DNA of 8,002 nt. Origin: Bacteroidia bacterium. GTDB taxonomy: Bacteria > Bacteroidota > Bacteroidia > Chitinophagales > Saprospiraceae. Below, one piece after another: positions 5,034 through 8,002 of the stretch; positions within the stretch are counted from its first letter, which is position 1; each line of letters begins with the position of its first letter. The notes under the pieces were generated by a model, which had not been told where the DNA came from, searched no databases, and saw nothing but the letters and a program-made list of their open reading frames with translations. Made by a program: the position numbers and the translations under genes. The stretch is from positions 1 through 8,002 of the forward strand of contig JAUIIF010000189.1 in the NCBI GenBank assembly GCA_030431945.1, written 5' to 3'.

Positions 5034-6209
5034 ATGACCATTGCCGCTCAATTATGTTGTGCCATCACTTTATTTGCCGCTGCTGCCCTGCCGGCCCAGG
5101 ATCCCTTTTTTACGCACTTCACCGGCAATGAGGCGCTGTTTAATCCGGCCCTGACCGGCACCCTGGGGGCCACTACCTTCAGCATTAAACACAAGGAACA
5201 ATGGCAACAACCGGGCAACAGTGGCTATCAGACCTCCGCCCTGATCTACGAAGAAAGCATGCCGTGCAGTTTGTTTGATTACGGACTGTCGGTCGTACAC
5301 GACCGGGAAGGCCAGGGCATGCTCCGAACCCTGCAGATGGGGGGAATGCTGGCGGCGTACATTCCGCTGGGCCGGGGCGCGAAGTCAGTCCGCCCGGCAG
5401 ACCTGCGGATCGGCACCGGCTTACACTGGGGGCAGCAATCCATTGACTACAGCCGCCTGACGTTCATTGATCAGTTACACCCCAAGTACGGGCGGGTCGG
5501 CCCCGATCAACAAGCGATTCTCTCGTCTTTTGCGGCGCCGAACGGCGGGCGGTCCGACTGGTATTTCCAGCCATCGGTCGGCATCAGCCTGCGGGGCCTG
5601 CTTCTGGCGGAAAGCAGCCATCCGGTTTTCGGGAGTATTGGCGCTGCGGTACACAACCTCGTTCCCCTGGCCAGCGCCAGCCAGGGGCAAAACTGGTCGC
5701 TACTCGGCATCGGTACCGCCACCGTACCCCGGTACAGTTTCCACGCAGCGGCGGAGGCCGTCTTAAAAGAATACGACAGTAAGCACTTTCTCTCCGTTCA
5801 GCCGCGGGTGGCCGGCCAGGTGCAGGGAGGGCTGGCTTACCTGGAAGTCGGCGTTGACCTGGGGTTTTCCCAACAGCTGGCGGCTGGCCTGGCCTACCAT
5901 ACCTCGCAAACGAATGCGGAAGGGGTACCTACCAACTGGGCCAGTATCCGACTGGAGACTGGCTTATTCCGGACGCCAAGCCAGCGACTGGACCTTGGCT
6001 TCAGCTACAACTTTAACCTGAGCGGGTTGCGCAACTATGTCGGCAACACCCTGGAATTTACGGCGCGCTGGAGCCTGGCCACCAGTTCCGTTTGCCGGCT
6101 CCGCGGACAGAAAGCCACCTACGACGGCTCGGACGCCCTGCAGTGCCCGACCGCCCGTGGCGGGCGGGGCAGAGACAAGATTTATGAAAACATCTGGTAC
6201 CAGCAATAA
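5034..6209 (+). CDS. PorP/SprF family type IX secretion system membrane protein
   Basis: PorP/SprF proteins are outer-membrane beta-barrels of the T9SS, the Bacteroidota-specific export and gliding machinery; many act as partners of particular secreted adhesins. Residues 1-22 form a signal peptide ending at ALPAQ. The mature start DPFFTHFTGNEALFNPALTG matches the family signature (QDPxFSQFY...NPAxxG). The rest alternates short amphipathic strands with Gly/Asn turns, as in a barrel: LRIGTGLHWGQQSIDY, ASIRLETGLF, LDLGFSYNFNLSGLRNYVGN, and ending FTARW. The 391-residue length is somewhat longer than usual, with an extra hydrophilic C-terminal tail of about 40 residues after the last strand (CRLRGQKATYDGSD...). 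The following gene starts 10 bases after its stop, indicating one operon. It is probably a paralogue tied to that substrate rather than the core porP or sprF, so no symbol is given. Confidence 0.9.
   Translation: MTIAAQLCCAITLFAAAALPAQDPFFTHFTGNEALFNPALTGTLGATTFSIKHKEQWQQPGNSGYQTSALIYEESMPCSLFDYGLSVVHDREGQGMLRTLQMGGMLAAYIPLGRGAKSVRPADLRIGTGLHWGQQSIDYSRLTFIDQLHPKYGRVGPDQQAILSSFAAPNGGRSDWYFQPSVGISLRGLLLAESSHPVFGSIGAAVHNLVPLASASQGQNWSLLGIGTATVPRYSFHAAAEAVLKEYDSKHFLSVQPRVAGQVQGGLAYLEVGVDLGFSQQLAAGLAYHTSQTNAEGVPTNWASIRLETGLFRTPSQRLDLGFSYNFNLSGLRNYVGNTLEFTARWSLATSSVCRLRGQKATYDGSDALQCPTARGGRGRDKIYENIWYQQ
6146..6168 (+). other. GC-rich hairpin near the 3' end of the porP/sprF-like gene
   Basis: CCGCC (6151-6155) pairs with GGCGG (6159-6163), loop CGT, and after one mismatch CCCG (6146-6149) pairs with CGGG (6165-6168). 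The stem ends 15-51 bases before the candidate starts of the next gene. There is no T tract, so it is not an intrinsic terminator. It could shape translation or mRNA decay between the two genes, or be a by-product of coding in GC-rich DNA. Confidence 0.3.
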
Positions 6210-6219
6210 GGCGAAGAGG

Positions 6220-8002
6220 ATGAAAACAGAAAGTAGCCCTTTGGAAAACGTACGGCGGTTGTGCAGCAGCAGACAACCCGGCCGACGCCAGCACCCGATG
6301 GTCGCTTGTGCCCTTATCCTCCTGACCGGCCTGCTGCCTGCCATCACCCTGGCCCAGGATTGCGAACCCACCCCGCCAGCGGCCAACAGCAATGACTGCA
6401 ATATCGACCCCGTACGGCTGGCCCTGGCGGCGGACGGCAACAACATTTTTTGTGACGGCGAAGCAGCAATTGTCGCCATTGACGAAGAGCGCAGCATCGA
6501 CTTTGACCAGTTGATCTATTACTGGTGTGACGGAGCGGTGGATACCATCGGGTTTGACGAGCAACCCGGCACCCACATCTATAACCTGCCGGAAGACCTG
6601 CCCTGTAGCCTGACGGAAGACAGTTACTTCATTCGGGTCATCGGGCAAAAGTTTTGTGCAGACGGGGTAACGGAACGAAGTACGGGCATCTCCGTCGGGG
6701 TCCGTTACCGCCCCCGGGCCGAATTTACTACCGGTGGTACGGTTTGTTTAATGGACGGCGTTTCACCAGCCAACGCAAGTTGCCGGGCAACATTGTACCA
6801 GTGGGATTTCGGGGACGGTAATCAGTCTGACCTCGAAAACCCCAACCATGTGTACGACGCCCCTGGAAACTACACGATCACCCTGCGGGCAAGTAACGAT
6901 TGTGGGACGGACACGTACGCACAGAACATAAGTGTTGTCCAGGAACCGGAAGCGGCTTTTACGCAGTCGGCTCCGGACGGCTGCGTCAGTGACATCATCG
7001 ACTTTTCCGCTACTGTAAACAACTTTACGAACACACGCTGGACGATCAGTCCGGCCGACACCCTGGCCTGGTGCTACACCGACACCTCCACGATGAATGA
7101 CTTTGCGAGGAATGTCTCCGTACGTTTCAAACGCGCGGGTACCTACACCATCCGCCTGACGGGCGCTAATGCCTGCGGCATGGAGGAGGAAGTAGTAACG
7201 CTGGAGATTGATGACGCTCCTGTCTTCAGCTTACGCGAGCCCGCCGCCAGCTGTGGCCCGCTCACCCTGGACGCCAACGCCCTGGGCTTTCAGATAAACG
7301 GTGACTTCACCGCTATCAACTGGGCTTTTACCGGGGCGGATCGCACGGTTGCCACGGGAGAGGACTTTGGGCAAGTCACCTTTAGCCAGAGTGGTATGGT
7401 CAGTGTCTCCGTCGCCAGCGAATGCAACCCCGGCGGTACGAACCAGACGGTTAACGTAACCATTGAGGATGCCCAAACCATCAGTATTGAGCCGCTGCCG
7501 GCACTTTGTGCCAGTACGGATACTGTACAATTGGTGGCCACTCCGGTGGGTGGTTCCTGGTCCGGCAACGGCATTTTGCCGGACGGGCGGCTTATCCCCT
7601 CCACGCCGGGGACCCGTAACTTTACGTACACCCTGGACAATGCTCCCTGCAACGATAGCGAGTCGGTTTCCGTAGTCATCAATGCTGCGCCGCTGGCGCA
7701 GCTTAGTTCGCCGCCCGCCGCCTGTGACGAAGCACGCATTACGGCTGCCGACCTGGGCTTTTCCATCGCCGGCAGTTACACCGGCTTATCCTGGACCTTT
7801 ACGAACGGCACCCCAACGACCGCCAGCGGGGAGGACATCGGAACCATCGTGTTCCCGCAGAGCGGCACGGTAACCCTGGTGATCAGCAGTGAATGTGGAG
7901 AGCAGACACTAACCGCCGACGTAGCCGTTGCGGCGAGCCAACCAGTTTCCATTGATTCCGTAGCCACGCTTTGTGCCGGATCAGCTGACGTTCAGCTAAC
8001 GG
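6220..8002 (+). CDS. PKD/Ig-like repeat surface protein, probable T9SS substrate (3' partial)
   Basis: The frame is open to the window end, giving 594 residues of an evidently larger protein. A signal peptide (hydrophobic core MVACALILLTGLLPAITLAQ at 27-46) is preceded by a long basic N-region. Residues 165-240 are a clear PKD domain with the signature YQWDFGDGNQS and the strand HVYDAPGNYTITLRASN. A second PKD-like domain lies at about 243-330 (AGTYTIRLTGANACG). From residue 333 a diverged repeat of about 157 residues begins, including a segment of the type GGSWSGNGILPDGRLIPST and FTYTLDNAPC that is common in Bacteroidota gliding-associated surface proteins. Many regularly spaced Cys suggest disulfides. 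In-frame ATGs at 6184 (overlapping the previous gene by 26 bases), 6220 and 6298 all fit; 6220 is chosen because it leaves the signal peptide with basic residues and a 10-base gap. A type B T9SS C-terminal domain is expected beyond the window. Likely an adhesin; substrate unknown. Confidence 0.88.
   Translation, partial: MKTESSPLENVRRLCSSRQPGRRQHPMVACALILLTGLLPAITLAQDCEPTPPAANSNDCNIDPVRLALAADGNNIFCDGEAAIVAIDEERSIDFDQLIYYWCDGAVDTIGFDEQPGTHIYNLPEDLPCSLTEDSYFIRVIGQKFCADGVTERSTGISVGVRYRPRAEFTTGGTVCLMDGVSPANASCRATLYQWDFGDGNQSDLENPNHVYDAPGNYTITLRASNDCGTDTYAQNISVVQEPEAAFTQSAPDGCVSDIIDFSATVNNFTNTRWTISPADTLAWCYTDTSTMNDFARNVSVRFKRAGTYTIRLTGANACGMEEEVVTLEIDDAPVFSLREPAASCGPLTLDANALGFQINGDFTAINWAFTGADRTVATGEDFGQVTFSQSGMVSVSVASECNPGGTNQTVNVTIEDAQTISIEPLPALCASTDTVQLVATPVGGSWSGNGILPDGRLIPSTPGTRNFTYTLDNAPCNDSESVSVVINAAPLAQLSSPPAACDEARITAADLGFSIAGSYTGLSWTFTNGTPTTASGEDIGTIVFPQSGTVTLVISSECGEQTLTADVAVAASQPVSIDSVATLCAGSADVQLT
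7216..8002 (+). repeat. Internal tandem repeat of about 471 bases (157 codons) in the PKD protein
   Basis: Unit 1 begins with APVFSL (7216) and unit 2 with APLAQL (7687). Both contain LGF-I-G--T---W-FT, then A-GED-G---F-QSG-V and SEC in the same order, and then an LCA-hinge (LCASTDTVQL in unit 1, LCAGSADVQL in unit 2). The match is at protein level and clearly diverged, so the duplication is old. Unit 2 is cut by the window end, so the copy number is unknown. Confidence 0.75.

Noticed and set aside
5964..6648. Minus-strand open frames of 177 and 196 codons over the porP/sprF end and PKD gene start
   Set aside because: They run opposite to two genes with clear family motifs and have no motifs or plausible start context of their own.
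7684..7702. Perfect 8-bp inverted repeat with a 3-base loop
   Set aside because: It is inside the PKD coding region, encodes ordinary residues (NAAPLAQL) and has no T tract; most likely a by-product of GC-rich codon use.

Overview
The window looks like chromosomal DNA from a member of the Bacteroidota, most likely the Saprospiria (Lewinella-like). Four points support this: a PorP/SprF-type protein of the type IX secretion system (T9SS), a PKD-repeat cell-surface protein directly downstream of it, Bacteroidota-style -7 promoter boxes (TAnnTTTG) and a lack of clear Shine-Dalgarno sequences, and a moderately high GC content with many Arg, Thr and Pro codons. The taxonomic placement is inference. 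I see no tRNA, rRNA, CRISPR array, insertion sequence or integrase.

Layout. (1) Bases 1-1042, plus strand: the 3' part of a gene for a low-complexity, coiled-coil protein ending in an OmpA-like domain whose canonical peptidoglycan-binding Asp is replaced by Pro. (2) Bases 1134-1622, minus strand: an unrecognised 162-residue protein, convergent with the OmpA-like gene. (3) Bases 1674-3908, minus strand: a compact iron-sulfur cluster assembly operon, promoter - iscS - iscU - iscA - terminator hairpin. It has notable inverted repeats in the gaps between genes and lacks iscR, hscBA and fdx in this window. (4) Bases 4141-4890, minus strand: a DJ-1/PfpI-superfamily lipoprotein. (5) Bases 5034-8002, plus strand, divergent from the lipoprotein: a PorP/SprF outer-membrane protein followed after 10 bases by the first 594 residues of a PKD/Ig-like adhesin-type protein that runs off the window end.

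How the genes work together. IscS takes sulfur from cysteine and passes it to IscU, where clusters are assembled; IscA is an A-type carrier acting downstream. The porP/sprF - PKD protein pair matches the common Bacteroidota arrangement of a T9SS substrate with its dedicated PorP/SprF partner, so the large protein is probably exported to or attached at the cell surface. The DJ-1-like lipoprotein shares a short divergent control region with this pair, but no functional link can be shown.

I did not find a clearly new multi-gene system. The best leads are the paired inverted repeats between iscS and iscU, the degenerate OmpA domain, the acidic lipoprotein with a DJ-1 fold, and the roughly 157-residue internal repeat of the PKD protein.
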